DNA of 64,000 nucleotides, taken from the NCBI GenBank assembly GCA_050299835.1, contig JBNKWP010000019.1, forward strand, positions 1 through 64,000, read 5' to 3'. The notes beneath the pieces were generated by a model. It was given only the letters and a program-made list of their open reading frames with translations, made no database searches and was not told where the DNA came from. This DNA is from JAJDOD01 sp050299835 (GTDB lineage: Bacteria; Pseudomonadota; Alphaproteobacteria; Rhodobacterales; Rhodobacteraceae). Of the stretch, positions 1 to 8,078 are shown one piece after another (positions within the stretch are counted from its first letter, which is position 1; every line of letters begins with the position of its first letter). The translations under genes were made by a program, and so were the position numbers.

Positions 1-2
1 CC

Positions 3-572
3 GTCATCGCCATGGCGCGGGCCTGCGCCGAAGGGCTGATGGATGCCGGTTGCCTCCCTGTCCTCAAACACGCCCCCGGCCATGGCCGCGCCACGCTGGA
101 CAGCCACGAAAGCCTGCCGAGGATCGACGCGCCCCTCGCCGAACTGGACACAACCGATTTCGCGCCGTTCCGCGCATTGGCCGACCTGCCGATGGCGATG
201 ACCGCCCATATCGTCTTGCCGGAGATCGACCCGGTTGCCCCGGTCACCCAATCGCCGAAGGGCATCGCCTTCCTGCGCAGCCTCGGCCTGACCAACCTTT
301 TGATGAGCGACGATATTTCAATGGGCGCTCTTGCGGGAGACCTATCCGACCGGGTGGAAAAGGCGCTGAACGCGGGTTGCGACCTTGTCCTCCACTGCAA
401 CGGAAACCTGGCCGAGATGCGCATTGTCGCCCAGGCCGGCACAATGACGCCGGACGCGGCAAATCGCGCATATATTGCGGTTGCCGCGCGACGACCCCCA
501 ATAGATATTGACATTTCCCTTGCCGAGTCAGAGTTTCTTAACCTAATCGAAAGCGGTCTGGGACAGGTTTGA
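3..572 (+). CDS. nagZ: beta-N-acetylhexosaminidase NagZ, C-terminal part (5' end outside window)
   Basis: The frame is open from the window edge, so the start lies upstream; 189 residues remain of a family of about 330-340. NagZ (GH3) removes N-acetylglucosamine from anhydromuropeptides in cytoplasmic peptidoglycan recycling. The GH3 signature KHAPGHGRATLDSH, with the His/Asp pair used in catalysis, is near the start of the visible part, and the nucleophile region MSDDISMGAL follows about 70 residues later. It is followed by scpA and scpB in the same direction, a common Rhodobacteraceae order. Identification is firm; only the N-terminal part is unseen. Confidence 0.93.
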   Translation, partial: VIAMARACAEGLMDAGCLPVLKHAPGHGRATLDSHESLPRIDAPLAELDTTDFAPFRALADLPMAMTAHIVLPEIDPVAPVTQSPKGIAFLRSLGLTNLLMSDDISMGALAGDLSDRVEKALNAGCDLVLHCNGNLAEMRIVAQAGTMTPDAANRAYIAVAARRPPIDIDISLAESEFLNLIESGLGQV

Positions 573-613
573 GAGGCAAAAAGCCTCGTCAGATCGCAGT
601 TGGGGAGCAGAGC

Positions 614-1393
614 ATGGACGGCGACGCCGCATTTGGTGATGTCGAGGAACGTCTTGCAGCCGAAGCGCTGATTGTCGATGTCGACGGGTTCGAAGGCCCG
701 CTCGACCTGCTGCTCATGCTGTCCCGCACCCAGAAGGTCGATCTGCGCAAGATCTCCGTCCTCGCGCTGGCCGAGCAATACCTGTCCTTTGTGCACCGCG
801 CCAAGACGCTCAGGATCGAACTGGCCGCCGATTACCTCGTCATGGCCGCCTGGCTGGCCTTCCTGAAGTCGCGCCTACTGCTGCCACCCGACCCGTCGGA
901 CGAAGGCCCATCGGGCGAAGAACTGGCCGCGCATCTGGCCTTCCAGCTCGAACGCCTCTCGGCGATGCGCGACTGCGCCGCCAAGCTGATGGCCCGCGAC
1001 CAGAAGGGCCGGGATTTCTTCGTGCGCGGCATCCCCGAGGATGTCACCCGCGTTCGCAAGATCCGCTACACCGCGACCCTTCTGGACCTGATGCAGGGCT
1101 ACGCGCGGCTGCGCACCAAGGAAGACTTCCGTCCCTATGTGATGGACCGCGATAATCTGATGACGCTGGAACAGGCGCTGGAGCGGATGCGCGGGCTGAT
1201 CGGCTATGCGGGCGAGTGGACGGACCTTCTGTCCTACCTGCCCGACGGATGGGACAACGACCCCAAGCGCCGCCGCTCCGCCACCGCGTCGCATTTCGCT
1301 GCCTCGCTGGAACTGGTGAAAAGCGGTGCGATCCAGATCCGGCAGACGGACATTTTCGGCGCGATTCAGATCCGGGCCAGCCAGCGTGGTTGA
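614..1393 (+). CDS. scpA: segregation and condensation protein A
   Basis: ScpA is the kleisin that bridges Smc heads and binds ScpB in the bacterial condensin complex. The 259-residue product has the typical kleisin start (VDGFEGPLDLLLMLSR, about residue 22) and the C-terminal winged-helix region (GAIQIRQTDIFGAIQIR). I chose the ATG at 614 because GGGGA lies 7 bases upstream and the kleisin domain starts soon after; a TTG at 569 in TTGA overlap with the nagZ stop would add 15 unconserved-looking residues. It overlaps scpB by 8 bases, so the two are surely cotranscribed. Confidence 0.93.
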   Translation: MDGDAAFGDVEERLAAEALIVDVDGFEGPLDLLLMLSRTQKVDLRKISVLALAEQYLSFVHRAKTLRIELAADYLVMAAWLAFLKSRLLLPPDPSDEGPSGEELAAHLAFQLERLSAMRDCAAKLMARDQKGRDFFVRGIPEDVTRVRKIRYTATLLDLMQGYARLRTKEDFRPYVMDRDNLMTLEQALERMRGLIGYAGEWTDLLSYLPDGWDNDPKRRRSATASHFAASLELVKSGAIQIRQTDIFGAIQIRASQRG

Positions 1394-2045
1394 AGAAGAA
1401 CAGGACGAAGCGCAGCAGGAAGAAAGCCTGTTCGAAGCGCCGCCATTGGCGGAACAGGAACGCATGGTCGAAGCGATCCTCTTCGCGACCGCGGAACCCG
1501 TCACCGTGGCCGACCTGAACGCGCGTATGCCGCATGGAAGCGACGCCAGGATTGCGCTCGAAAACCTTGCCAAACGCTATGAGGGCAGGGGCGTTTCGGT
1601 TGTCCGCGTGGGCGAGGCCTGGGCGATGCGCACCGCCCCCGACCTGGGTTTCCTGATGCAAAAGGAAACGGTCGAGACCCGCAAACTCTCCCGCGCCGCG
1701 ATCGAGACGTTGGCGATCATCGCCTACCACCAGCCGGTCACCCGCGCTGAGATCGAGGAGATCCGCGGCGTCAGCGTCAGCCGGGGCACCATTGACCAGC
1801 TCCTGGAACTGGAATGGATCAAGTTCGGCCGCCGCAAGATGACGCCGGGCCGCCCGGTTACCTATATGGTGACGCCGGAATTCCTCGACCATTTCGGGCT
1901 GGAAAACGCCCGCGACCTGCCGGGGCTGAAAGAACTCCGCGCCGCCGGTCTGCTTGAAAACCGGCCGCCGCCGGGTGAAGGTCTGGACGACGACGAGGAC
2001 GACGAACAGCAATCGGAAATGTTCGAGCAAAGCGAAGAGGAATAG
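1386..2045 (+). CDS. scpB: segregation and condensation protein B
   Basis: ScpB forms a dimer of winged-helix domains that binds ScpA in the Smc complex. The 219-residue product has the conserved segments LSRAAIETLAIIAYHQPVTR and RGVSVSRGTIDQLLELEWIK, typical of ScpB. The start is taken as GTG at 1386, which overlaps the scpA stop; an ATG at 1464 (MVEAILFA) would cut off an N-terminal segment that reads like a normal ScpB lead-in. The tail (after about residue 190) is a run of Asp/Glu/Gln, an acidic extension common in this family. Confidence 0.93.
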   Translation: MVEEEQDEAQQEESLFEAPPLAEQERMVEAILFATAEPVTVADLNARMPHGSDARIALENLAKRYEGRGVSVVRVGEAWAMRTAPDLGFLMQKETVETRKLSRAAIETLAIIAYHQPVTRAEIEEIRGVSVSRGTIDQLLELEWIKFGRRKMTPGRPVTYMVTPEFLDHFGLENARDLPGLKELRAAGLLENRPPPGEGLDDDEDDEQQSEMFEQSEEE

Positions 2046-2048
2046 GCA

Positions 2049-2195
2049 ATGAACGCCGACAGACTCATCCGCATGGTCGTCAGGATGTTGATGCGCCACG
2101 GCATGAAACGCCTCTCAAAGGGTAGCAAGCCGGATCCGCAGATGCGGCAGGCTCAAAAGAACCTCAAGGCCGCCAACCGCATTCGCCGCATGTAA
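2049..2195 (+). CDS. 48-residue basic conserved small protein
   Basis: A short ORF starts 3 bases after the scpB stop. It encodes 48 residues that are rich in Arg, Lys and Met (begins MNADRLIRMVVRML, ends NRIRRM), with no membrane segment after the first 15 residues. Its position directly behind scpB and its clean amphipathic, basic composition suggest a real gene of the scpAB operon. I do not know its function. No strong Shine-Dalgarno is visible in the 3-base gap; the end of scpB (AGAGGAA) would serve as one. Confidence 0.65.
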   Translation: MNADRLIRMVVRMLMRHGMKRLSKGSKPDPQMRQAQKNLKAANRIRRM

Positions 2196-2320
2196 TGCGT
2201 ATCCCTACACTTGATCGCTTCGGGGATATCCGCAAGCGCGATGACTTGCTCCGCGAGCATTTCAGCTTCGTCACCGACGATCCCGGCCCGCACCTGATCT
2301 TCATGGAAAAATGTCTCTAA
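2195..2320 (+). pseudogene. 41-residue ORF, possible remnant of a methyltransferase C-terminus
   Basis: The ATG overlaps the stop of the preceding small gene (TAATG) and the frame runs 41 residues to a TAA. The product (starts MRIPTLDRFGDIRK, ends PHLIFMEKCL) looks like the last strand of a class I SAM-dependent methyltransferase, where endings such as LIFMER are common; this is recall, not an alignment. It has no upstream domain, so it may be a decayed fragment or simply a chance frame. Confidence 0.25.
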
Positions 2321-2455
2321 CGGTCAGACGGCGCGCTCGGGCAACCAACTTTTTGCGACTGTGCGTTCAGGGTTGAATTGGATCGCCCTGGGCGCGCCTG
2401 GACTCAATTCTAACACGAAACGCCGGAAAAAGTCATCCACTCTGTGACCGGATGG

Positions 2456-3532
2456 TTAAGGCATCCGGAAATGCTTGGACAGTTTCAGCCCCTGACCCTG
2501 ATAATTCGACTTGATTTCCTGCCCGTAGAGCACCTGCGGCACCTCCGCCATGCGCTCATAAACCAGCCGGCCCACGACCTGTCCGTGCTCAAGCACGAAG
2601 GGCGCTTCGTGGCAGCGCACCTCCAGCACGCCGCGCGATCCCGCCCCCCCGGCCTTGGCCCAGCCGAACCCCGGATCGAAGAACCCAGCGTAATGCACCC
2701 GGAACTCGCCCACCATTGCCACGTAAGGCGCCATCTCGGCGGCATGGGTTGGCGGGATAGTCACGGCTTCCCGGCTGACAAGGATATAGAAAGCGCCCGG
2801 ATCGAGGATGATCCGGCCCTCTGTGCTGTGGATCTCTTCCCAGTATTCCGCCGGGTCGTATTCACCGATCCTGTCTAGGTCGATCAAACCGGTATGCGGC
2901 TTGGCCCGATAGCCGACCAGAGTTGTGCCTTCTGGCTTGAGATCGACGGAAAATCCCAGCCCGTCAGAGATCACCGGTGCTCCGGAAACCAGCGACACCT
3001 TTTCATGCAACGTTGCAAGTTCCGCGTCGTCCAGCATCGCCCGTCCGCGGCGGAACCGGATCTGGTTCAGCCGCATGCCGGGCCGGACAAGGACGGAGAA
3101 GGAGCGGGGGCAAATCTCGGCGTAAAGCGGCCCCTGGTAGCCGCGCGGGATACGGTCAAACTCGGTGCCACCATCGGTGATGGTGCGGGTCAGCAGATCG
3201 AGCCGCCCGGTCGAGCTTTTGGCATTCGCCACCGCGCTGACATCCTCCGGCAGCGCCAATCGCTCCATCAGGGGCACCACATAGACGCATCCCTTCTCCA
3301 GAACAGCGCCGTCGGTCAGGTCGATCTTGTGCATCCGGAAAATGTCGAGCCGGTCCGTCACCGAGGCATCGCTGCCTGCGAGGAACGAGGCCCGCACCCG
3401 ATAGGCAACGGTTCCCAGCCTCAGATCGAGAGAGGCCGGCTGAACCTGTCCCTCGGCCCAGGGTTGATCCGCCGTCAGCGCGCCGGCGTCGCCAAGGCCG
3501 AGAATCGCGGTATCCGCCAGTACGCCACTCAT
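2456..3532 (-). CDS. dcd: 2'-deoxycytidine 5'-triphosphate deaminase, double-length form
   Basis: The 358-residue product belongs to the dCTP deaminase/dUTPase superfamily, which makes dUTP (or dUMP) for thymidylate synthesis. Ordinary Dcd has about 190 residues; this is the long alphaproteobacterial type with two tandem dUTPase-like halves. Seen in the sequence: NAKSSTGRLDLLTR and GYQGPLYAEICPRSF in the first half, and VHYAGFFDPGFGWA followed by SRGVLEVRCHEAPF in the second, which resembles the Dcd core around the catalytic Glu. It is monocistronic and convergent with the scpAB operon. Whether it is mono- or bifunctional cannot be told from sequence. Confidence 0.85.
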   Translation of the reverse strand: MSGVLADTAILGLGDAGALTADQPWAEGQVQPASLDLRLGTVAYRVRASFLAGSDASVTDRLDIFRMHKIDLTDGAVLEKGCVYVVPLMERLALPEDVSAVANAKSSTGRLDLLTRTITDGGTEFDRIPRGYQGPLYAEICPRSFSVLVRPGMRLNQIRFRRGRAMLDDAELATLHEKVSLVSGAPVISDGLGFSVDLKPEGTTLVGYRAKPHTGLIDLDRIGEYDPAEYWEEIHSTEGRIILDPGAFYILVSREAVTIPPTHAAEMAPYVAMVGEFRVHYAGFFDPGFGWAKAGGAGSRGVLEVRCHEAPFVLEHGQVVGRLVYERMAEVPQVLYGQEIKSNYQGQGLKLSKHFRMP

Positions 3533-3680
3533 GTCAGGACACTTTCTACAGGGTCGGGCAGTTGCGTATTTTTGAAAAGGTGAAGGAGAAAATCTGAGTC
3601 AAACTGCACTTCATCTTGTCCCAAATACGCATGGCGGACCGTCGCGTCGCCGGGGCAGAGAGGTGGGGTCAGCGATGGAT

Positions 3681-3758
3681 TGGTCGGGCTAGCAGGATTC
3701 GAACCTGCGACCTTCCGTCCCCCAGACGGACGCGCTAACCAGGCTGCGCCATAGCCCG
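3681..3758 (-). tRNA. tRNA-Pro (anticodon GGG)
   Basis: The minus strand folds as a cloverleaf: acceptor CGGGCTA/TAGCCCG, anticodon stem TCCGT/ACGGA around loop CTGGGGG (anticodon GGG), T-arm with GGTTCGAATCC, and an encoded CCA end. It reads codon CCC. A -35-like TTGACA lies upstream (3804-3809 on the minus strand) but the -10 is poor. It sits between dcd and the merR gene. Confidence 0.97.
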
Positions 3759-3825
3759 ACGGATGGGGTTCTGGCGCAATTTTCCGGGCAGGGCAAGGGC
3801 AGATGTCAACCATGATGGCCGTGTC

Positions 3826-4536
3826 TCAGCCGGCCCGGTCGAGGACGGCGCGAAGGCGGTCTGCCGTGGCGGCCAGGACTTCGCCGTGGGACGCCAGCCG
3901 GGCACGATCCGCAAGACGGAGCCGGGCTGCCATGCCGGGGCCGCGGGCATGCTCCGCCGCATCGTCTGCCGCATCCGTTTCGGGAACATCTGGCGTCGCC
4001 GGGATGGCGGGACGTTCAGGGGGCATCGCGGGGGCGGGTGCCGGGTCTGCCGGTTCGGGGCCGGGCTTCGGCTGCGAACTTGCCCGACGGAACATGACGG
4101 GTTCCTCTTCGGCGCTGTCGCCTGCCTCTGCCTTTTCGGTGAGCGGAACCGGATCAGGCTCTGCGTCGCGTGTCGAGCGGGCAGCGGCGGCTGGCCGCGC
4201 CGCCTGTTCCAGCGCTTCCTCGTTCAGAACCGGTGACGCGTCACCGGCCTCTTCGCCGAACAGTTCGGGGGCAAAGCCCGAGACATGCTTGATACCTTCC
4301 TCGCGGAACAGCTTCTGCACGCCCCGGATCGTCATGCCCTGGTCGTGAAGCAGCACCTTCACTCCGCCTATGACGCGCATGTCCGAGGGGCGGTAATATC
4401 TCCGCCCGCCCGCGCGTTTCACCGGCTTGATCTGGCTGAAACGGGATTCCCAGAACCGCAGGACATGGGTCGGCACGTCCAGCCAGTCTGCGACTTCCGA
4501 TATGGTCCGAAACGCGTCTCGCGATTTCTCGGCCAA
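3826..4536 (-). CDS. MerR family transcriptional regulator
   Basis: The first 80 residues form a MerR-type winged helix (FRTISEVADWLDVPTHVLRFWESR, then GGRRYYRPSDM), followed by a linker very rich in Ala, Pro and Glu and a short C-terminal helical part; total 236 residues. No Cys pattern for metal sensing is present. It starts 4 bases after the ihfA stop, so it belongs to the rpmF-plsX-fabH-ihfA operon, where Rhodobacterales carry this regulator regularly. Its target is unknown to me. Confidence 0.85.
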   Translation of the reverse strand: MAEKSRDAFRTISEVADWLDVPTHVLRFWESRFSQIKPVKRAGGRRYYRPSDMRVIGGVKVLLHDQGMTIRGVQKLFREEGIKHVSGFAPELFGEEAGDASPVLNEEALEQAARPAAAARSTRDAEPDPVPLTEKAEAGDSAEEEPVMFRRASSQPKPGPEPADPAPAPAMPPERPAIPATPDVPETDAADDAAEHARGPGMAARLRLADRARLASHGEVLAATADRLRAVLDRAG

Positions 4537-4540
4537 GTGC

Positions 4541-4843
4541 CTAGCCCTTGTTACCGACGGCCACGCGATCCTTCATCAGGTGTGAGGGGCGGAAGGTCAG
4601 AACGCGGCGGGGAAGGATCGGAACCTCTTCCCCTGTTTTCGGGTTGCGCCCAACGCGTGCGGCCTTGTCGCGGATCGAAAACGTCCCGAACGAGGAGATT
4701 TTGACCTGCTCGCCTTCGACGAGGGCATCGGACATGTGCTGAAGGACGCTTTCGACCAACTGTGCGGATTCGTTGCGGCTCAGTCCGACTTCCCGGAATA
4801 CCGCATCACTGAGATCCATGCGCGTCAGTGTCTTCCCTGTCAT
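4541..4843 (-). CDS. ihfA: integration host factor alpha subunit
   Basis: The 100-residue product is a DNABII protein: it begins with the helical dimer part (MTGKTLTRMDLSDAVFREVG) and has the DNA-intercalating beta-arm motif GRNPKTGEEVPI with the conserved Pro at its tip. IhfA pairs with IhfB to bend DNA at specific sites. A ribosome binding site GGGGGA lies just upstream of the ATG. The 171-base gap before it contains a full consensus IHF site, suggesting autoregulation. Length and motifs match IhfA rather than HU. Confidence 0.96.
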   Translation of the reverse strand: MTGKTLTRMDLSDAVFREVGLSRNESAQLVESVLQHMSDALVEGEQVKISSFGTFSIRDKAARVGRNPKTGEEVPILPRRVLTFRPSHLMKDRVAVGNKG

Positions 4844-4913
4844 CCCGTCCCCCTGAGGTTTTTATGTTCGTTTTAATGCGAGGCAGCATGGTCGTGTTGA
4901 ATTTACGAGTCAA

Positions 4914-4926
4914 TATCAAGTGCTTG
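4914..4926 (+). promoter_or_regulatory. putative IHF binding site upstream of ihfA
   Basis: TATCAAGTGCTTG matches the IHF consensus WATCAA-N4-TTR at every defined position. It lies 71-83 bases upstream of the ihfA start codon in an AT-richer intergenic stretch between fabH and ihfA. Autoregulation of ihfA by IHF is known in enterobacteria; here it is an inference from the site alone. Confidence 0.5.
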
Positions 4927-5014
4927 GAAATAGGCATTCACTTAATGCGCCAACTGTATGTTTCGACGCAACCGGCAGATTCCCGCCAAACCCGGAACGG
5001 GTTTCGCGGTGAAG

Positions 5015-5989
5015 CTACCAGCGAAGGACGACCGAGCCCCAGGCCAGTCCGCCACCGATCGCTTCCATCAGGATCACCTGGCCGGGTCTGAATCGGCCCT
5101 CGGCCTTGGCTGTGGCCAGGGCCAGAGGGATCGAGGCCGCCGAAGTGTTTCCGTGATCCTGAACGGTGACGACAACCTGATCCATCTCCAGGCCAAGTTT
5201 TTTGGCGGTGCCGGTGATAATCCGGATATTGGCCTGGTGGGGCACGATCCAGTCCAGATCCTCCTGCGTCAGTCCAGCCTTCTCCAGGGCTGCCGTCGCC
5301 GTGTCCGCCAGCTTGACCACCGCGTGCTTGAACAACTCGCGCCCCTGCATCTTGACCACGCCGCTGGTGCCGGTCGAGGACACGCCGCCATCGACATAGA
5401 GCATATCCAGATAACGACCGTCCGAATTCAGATCGACCGACAGGATGCCGCGATCATCGGAAGTGCCGACACCGTCCGCGGCCTCCAGCACGATGGCTCC
5501 AGCGCCATCGCCGAAGAGAACGCAGGTGGCACGGTCTTCGAAATCGAGAATGCGGGAAAACGTCTCGGCTCCGATCACGAGAACACGGGCCGCCTGACCG
5601 GACACGATCAGCGCGTTGGCGTTGGACACGGCATAGACGAACCCGGCGCAAACTGCCTGGACGTCAAAGGCGAAGCCGCGCGTCATGCCGAGCGAGGATT
5701 GCACCATGGTCGCCACGGACGGAAAGGTCAGGTCGGGTGTCGATGTGGCGATTATGATCGCGTCGATGTCAGCGGGTTCGAGCCCGGCATCCGCCAGCGC
5801 CGCCTTGGCCGCATGAACGGCCAGATGGGATGTCTTTTCCCCCTCGGCCGCGAAATGACGGCGTTCAATTCCGCTTCGGGATCTGATCCACTCGTCGCTC
5901 GTGTCGATCTTGTCCTCGAACCAAGCGTTCGGGACGATGCGTTCGGGAAGGTAGCTCCCCACCCCTCGCACGACGGCGCGTATTGTCAT
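5015..5989 (-). CDS. fabH: beta-ketoacyl-ACP synthase III
   Basis: FabH condenses acetyl-CoA with malonyl-ACP to start fatty acid synthesis. The 324-residue product has the full Cys-His-Asn triad: Cys114 in QAVCAGFVYA, His in VPHQANIRI, Asn in DHGNTSAASIP. The end reads GGGLAWGSVVLRW, the usual FabH close. It overlaps the end of plsX by 4 bases (ATGA) and is followed by ihfA after 171 bases. Product length is normal. Confidence 0.97.
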   Translation of the reverse strand: MTIRAVVRGVGSYLPERIVPNAWFEDKIDTSDEWIRSRSGIERRHFAAEGEKTSHLAVHAAKAALADAGLEPADIDAIIIATSTPDLTFPSVATMVQSSLGMTRGFAFDVQAVCAGFVYAVSNANALIVSGQAARVLVIGAETFSRILDFEDRATCVLFGDGAGAIVLEAADGVGTSDDRGILSVDLNSDGRYLDMLYVDGGVSSTGTSGVVKMQGRELFKHAVVKLADTATAALEKAGLTQEDLDWIVPHQANIRIITGTAKKLGLEMDQVVVTVQDHGNTSAASIPLALATAKAEGRFRPGQVILMEAIGGGLAWGSVVLRW

Positions 5990-7095
5990 CTTGCCTGCTC
6001 GCTCGCGGCCGTTTCAGCCTGATCTGTTCCGGTATCCTGAGGGCTGAGGTCCAAAGATGCAACCCGTGCCGCAAGGCGTGTGTTGAAGTCGCTCTCGGCC
6101 AGACGGAAGGCCAGCTTGATTGCCGCGCTGACGCCAGTGGCGTCCGCCGAACCGTGGCTTTTCACCACCGTGCCATTCAGGCCGAGAAAGACGCCGCCAT
6201 TGACCCGGCGCGGGTCGATGCGTTTCGACAGGCGGCGGAGCGAGGTCAGCGCCAGAAGCGCCGCGATCCGCGAAAGCGGTGTCGCGCGGAAGGCTTCCTG
6301 CAGCAATTCGCGGATCAGCCGCGCGGTGCCTTCGCCTGTCTTCAGCGCGACGTTTCCGGTGAACCCGTCGGTCACGATCACGTCCACGCGATCCGACGGG
6401 ATATCGCCGCCTTCGACGAAACCGGTGAACTCGAAATCCGCGCCCGGTGCGGAACGCGCGATCAGGTCATGCGCCTCCCGGATCTCGGGCCGTCCCTTGT
6501 TTTCTTCCGTTCCAACATTCAGCAGCCCGATGCGAGGGCGCTTCAGCCCCAGCCCGTTCCGGGCATAGGACGCGCCCATCATGGCATATTGCACCAGATC
6601 TTTCGCATCGGCCCGCACATCCGCGCCCACATCCAGCATCACGTTGAATCCGCCGGGGTTTTGCGACGGCCAGAGGATGCCGATGGCGGGGCGGTCCACG
6701 CCGGGCAGTTTCCGAAGCGCCAGCATCGACACCGCCATCAGGGCGCCCGTGTTCCCACAAGAGACAACCGCGTCCGCTTCGCCATTCTTGACCGCGTCGA
6801 TTGCGGCCCACATGGTGGTGCCCTTGCCATGGCGCATGACCTGCGCCGGCTTGTCGTCCATCTTCACGAACTCGCGCACGTCGCGAACCTCGCAACGGCC
6901 TGCGAGCCTCCGCTTGGCAATCAGCGGGTTCAGTTCATCCTCTGGTCCAAAGACAAGGAACCGTATCTTGGAATTCTTGGACGCGGATTTGGAAATACCG
7001 GCGACAATTGCCGCCGGCCCCATATCGCCGCCCATGGCATCGACCGAGATGGTGATGCGATCTTTCTTCGCGTCGGTCCGATGCGTATCCGTCAT
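5986..7095 (-). CDS. plsX: phosphate acyltransferase PlsX
   Basis: PlsX converts acyl-ACP into acyl-phosphate for the PlsY step of phosphatidic acid synthesis. The product shows the N-terminal ISVDAMGGDMGP motif, DAVVSCGNTGALMA and the DGFTGNVALKT segment of the family. The frame is open further upstream, but the ATG at 7095 gives 369 residues (the normal size) and places the conserved core at residue 13; the longer version would run into rpmF. It lies 26 bases after rpmF and overlaps fabH, the standard rpmF-plsX-fabH arrangement. Confidence 0.96.
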   Translation of the reverse strand: MTDTHRTDAKKDRITISVDAMGGDMGPAAIVAGISKSASKNSKIRFLVFGPEDELNPLIAKRRLAGRCEVRDVREFVKMDDKPAQVMRHGKGTTMWAAIDAVKNGEADAVVSCGNTGALMAVSMLALRKLPGVDRPAIGILWPSQNPGGFNVMLDVGADVRADAKDLVQYAMMGASYARNGLGLKRPRIGLLNVGTEENKGRPEIREAHDLIARSAPGADFEFTGFVEGGDIPSDRVDVIVTDGFTGNVALKTGEGTARLIRELLQEAFRATPLSRIAALLALTSLRRLSKRIDPRRVNGGVFLGLNGTVVKSHGSADATGVSAAIKLAFRLAESDFNTRLAARVASLDLSPQDTGTDQAETAASEQAR

Positions 7096-7121
7096 CGCGC
7101 TTCCCGGCGCCGACGGCGCGC

Positions 7122-7328
7122 TTAGGCCGCGTCTTCGTCCAGGTCGATCTCGTCGGCCTGAGCAACGACTTCGCGGTCGGCGTAGTGGCCACAGGCCCCG
7201 CATACATGATGCGGACGCTTCAGCTCGCCACAGTTCGGGCATTCGCCCGGGTTCGACGCCGTCAGGGAATCATGCGCACGGCGGTTGTTCCGGCGAGACG
7301 GCGACACTTTGTTCTGAGGGACAGCCAT
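7122..7328 (-). CDS. rpmF: 50S ribosomal protein L32
   Basis: The 68-residue product begins MAVPQNKVSPSRRNNRRAH, the usual basic start of L32, and has four zinc-binding cysteines arranged CPNC and CGAC. It is the first gene of the rpmF-plsX-fabH-ihfA-merR operon, linking ribosome assembly and lipid synthesis. A promoter-like pair lies 37-66 bases upstream. In most relatives yceD is immediately upstream; here 750 bases separate the two. Confidence 0.97.
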   Translation of the reverse strand: MAVPQNKVSPSRRNNRRAHDSLTASNPGECPNCGELKRPHHVCGACGHYADREVVAQADEIDLDEDAA

Positions 7329-7364
7329 GTCCTAATCCTCGGTTCCGTAGCGTTGGTCAGAGGG

Positions 7365-7394
7365 GTCTTAAGCGCTTCCCGCGCCCCTGTCCAA
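7365..7394 (-). promoter_or_regulatory. putative housekeeping promoter of rpmF
   Basis: Read on the minus strand, TTGGAC is followed after 18 bases by TAAGAC, a spacing and sequence typical of alphaproteobacterial ribosomal gene promoters (strong -35, weak -10). It would start transcription about 30 bases before the rpmF ATG. Confidence 0.5.
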
Positions 7395-7662
7395 CTCAAT
7401 GTTCCAGTGAAGGGCGAAACATACTGTGATTCCTTTCAAACGCAAGCGCGGATTTGGGGGATTTTTCGGGGTGTCGGGAAGGGGAGACGGGGGGAGGGGC
7501 GAGTGAATGGCTATGCGTCTCCAAGTGGCTCGAATGGTCAGGCGGGCAGTCAATCCCGAGGTGTCCAAAGCTCCGACTCGAAGCCGAAAGCCCACTTGTC
7601 AAAGTCACCAGAAAATCGCCAGCGAACGAAGCGACTATCTGTGGTGTTCTCAGCTCGCGCTT

Positions 7663-7965
7663 CTAGTCGCAAATCCGTCTCCAGTTTTCACGAAAGTCTG
7701 AGAATGAAGCAAAATGGGTCGTCCACGGAAAGTCAGGTGTTGTCTCTCTCGTCCAGGTAAGATGAACAACAAACCATTCATCTTGATCGTTAAGATTCTG
7801 AAACAAAAAGTCGTCCCGCCCTTCAAGCCGGGCAACCGCCACCAGTTCCATGCCAGCAGTTGGATGGTGTTCCGATATCTCGTTCTTCAGTTCGATGGAG
7901 AACCTTGCCCGCTCTTCTTGTGATAGAGCCAGCCATCGTTTGGGAAGATCATCCTCAATTTCCAT
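7663..7965 (-). CDS. conserved hypothetical protein, 100 residues
   Basis: This small, acidic, Trp-rich soluble protein has no signal or membrane segment. It reads MEIEDDLPKRWLALSQEER at the start, then ELVAVARLEGRDDFLFQNL and EWFVVHLTW. This AVAR...FVVHLTW pattern recalls a widespread family of unknown function; I cannot assign a role. It sits alone between rpmF and yceD, which are normally adjacent, with over 300 bases of apparently non-coding DNA on one side. No Shine-Dalgarno is visible, and base use is less GC-rich than the neighbours, which suggests later insertion. The 334 bases between it and rpmF hold only the rpmF promoter. Confidence 0.6.
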   Translation of the reverse strand: MEIEDDLPKRWLALSQEERARFSIELKNEISEHHPTAGMELVAVARLEGRDDFLFQNLNDQDEWFVVHLTWTRETTPDFPWTTHFASFSDFRENWRRICD

Positions 7966-8078
7966 CGTATGAGTTTACTAAAGCGGAAAGCAATTTGCCA
8001 AAAGTCCGCTCCGTCTGCTCCGTCCACATGTCGGACCAACCGCGCCCAATTCTCCCTTAAGAAACCAGTCCGCCTCCC

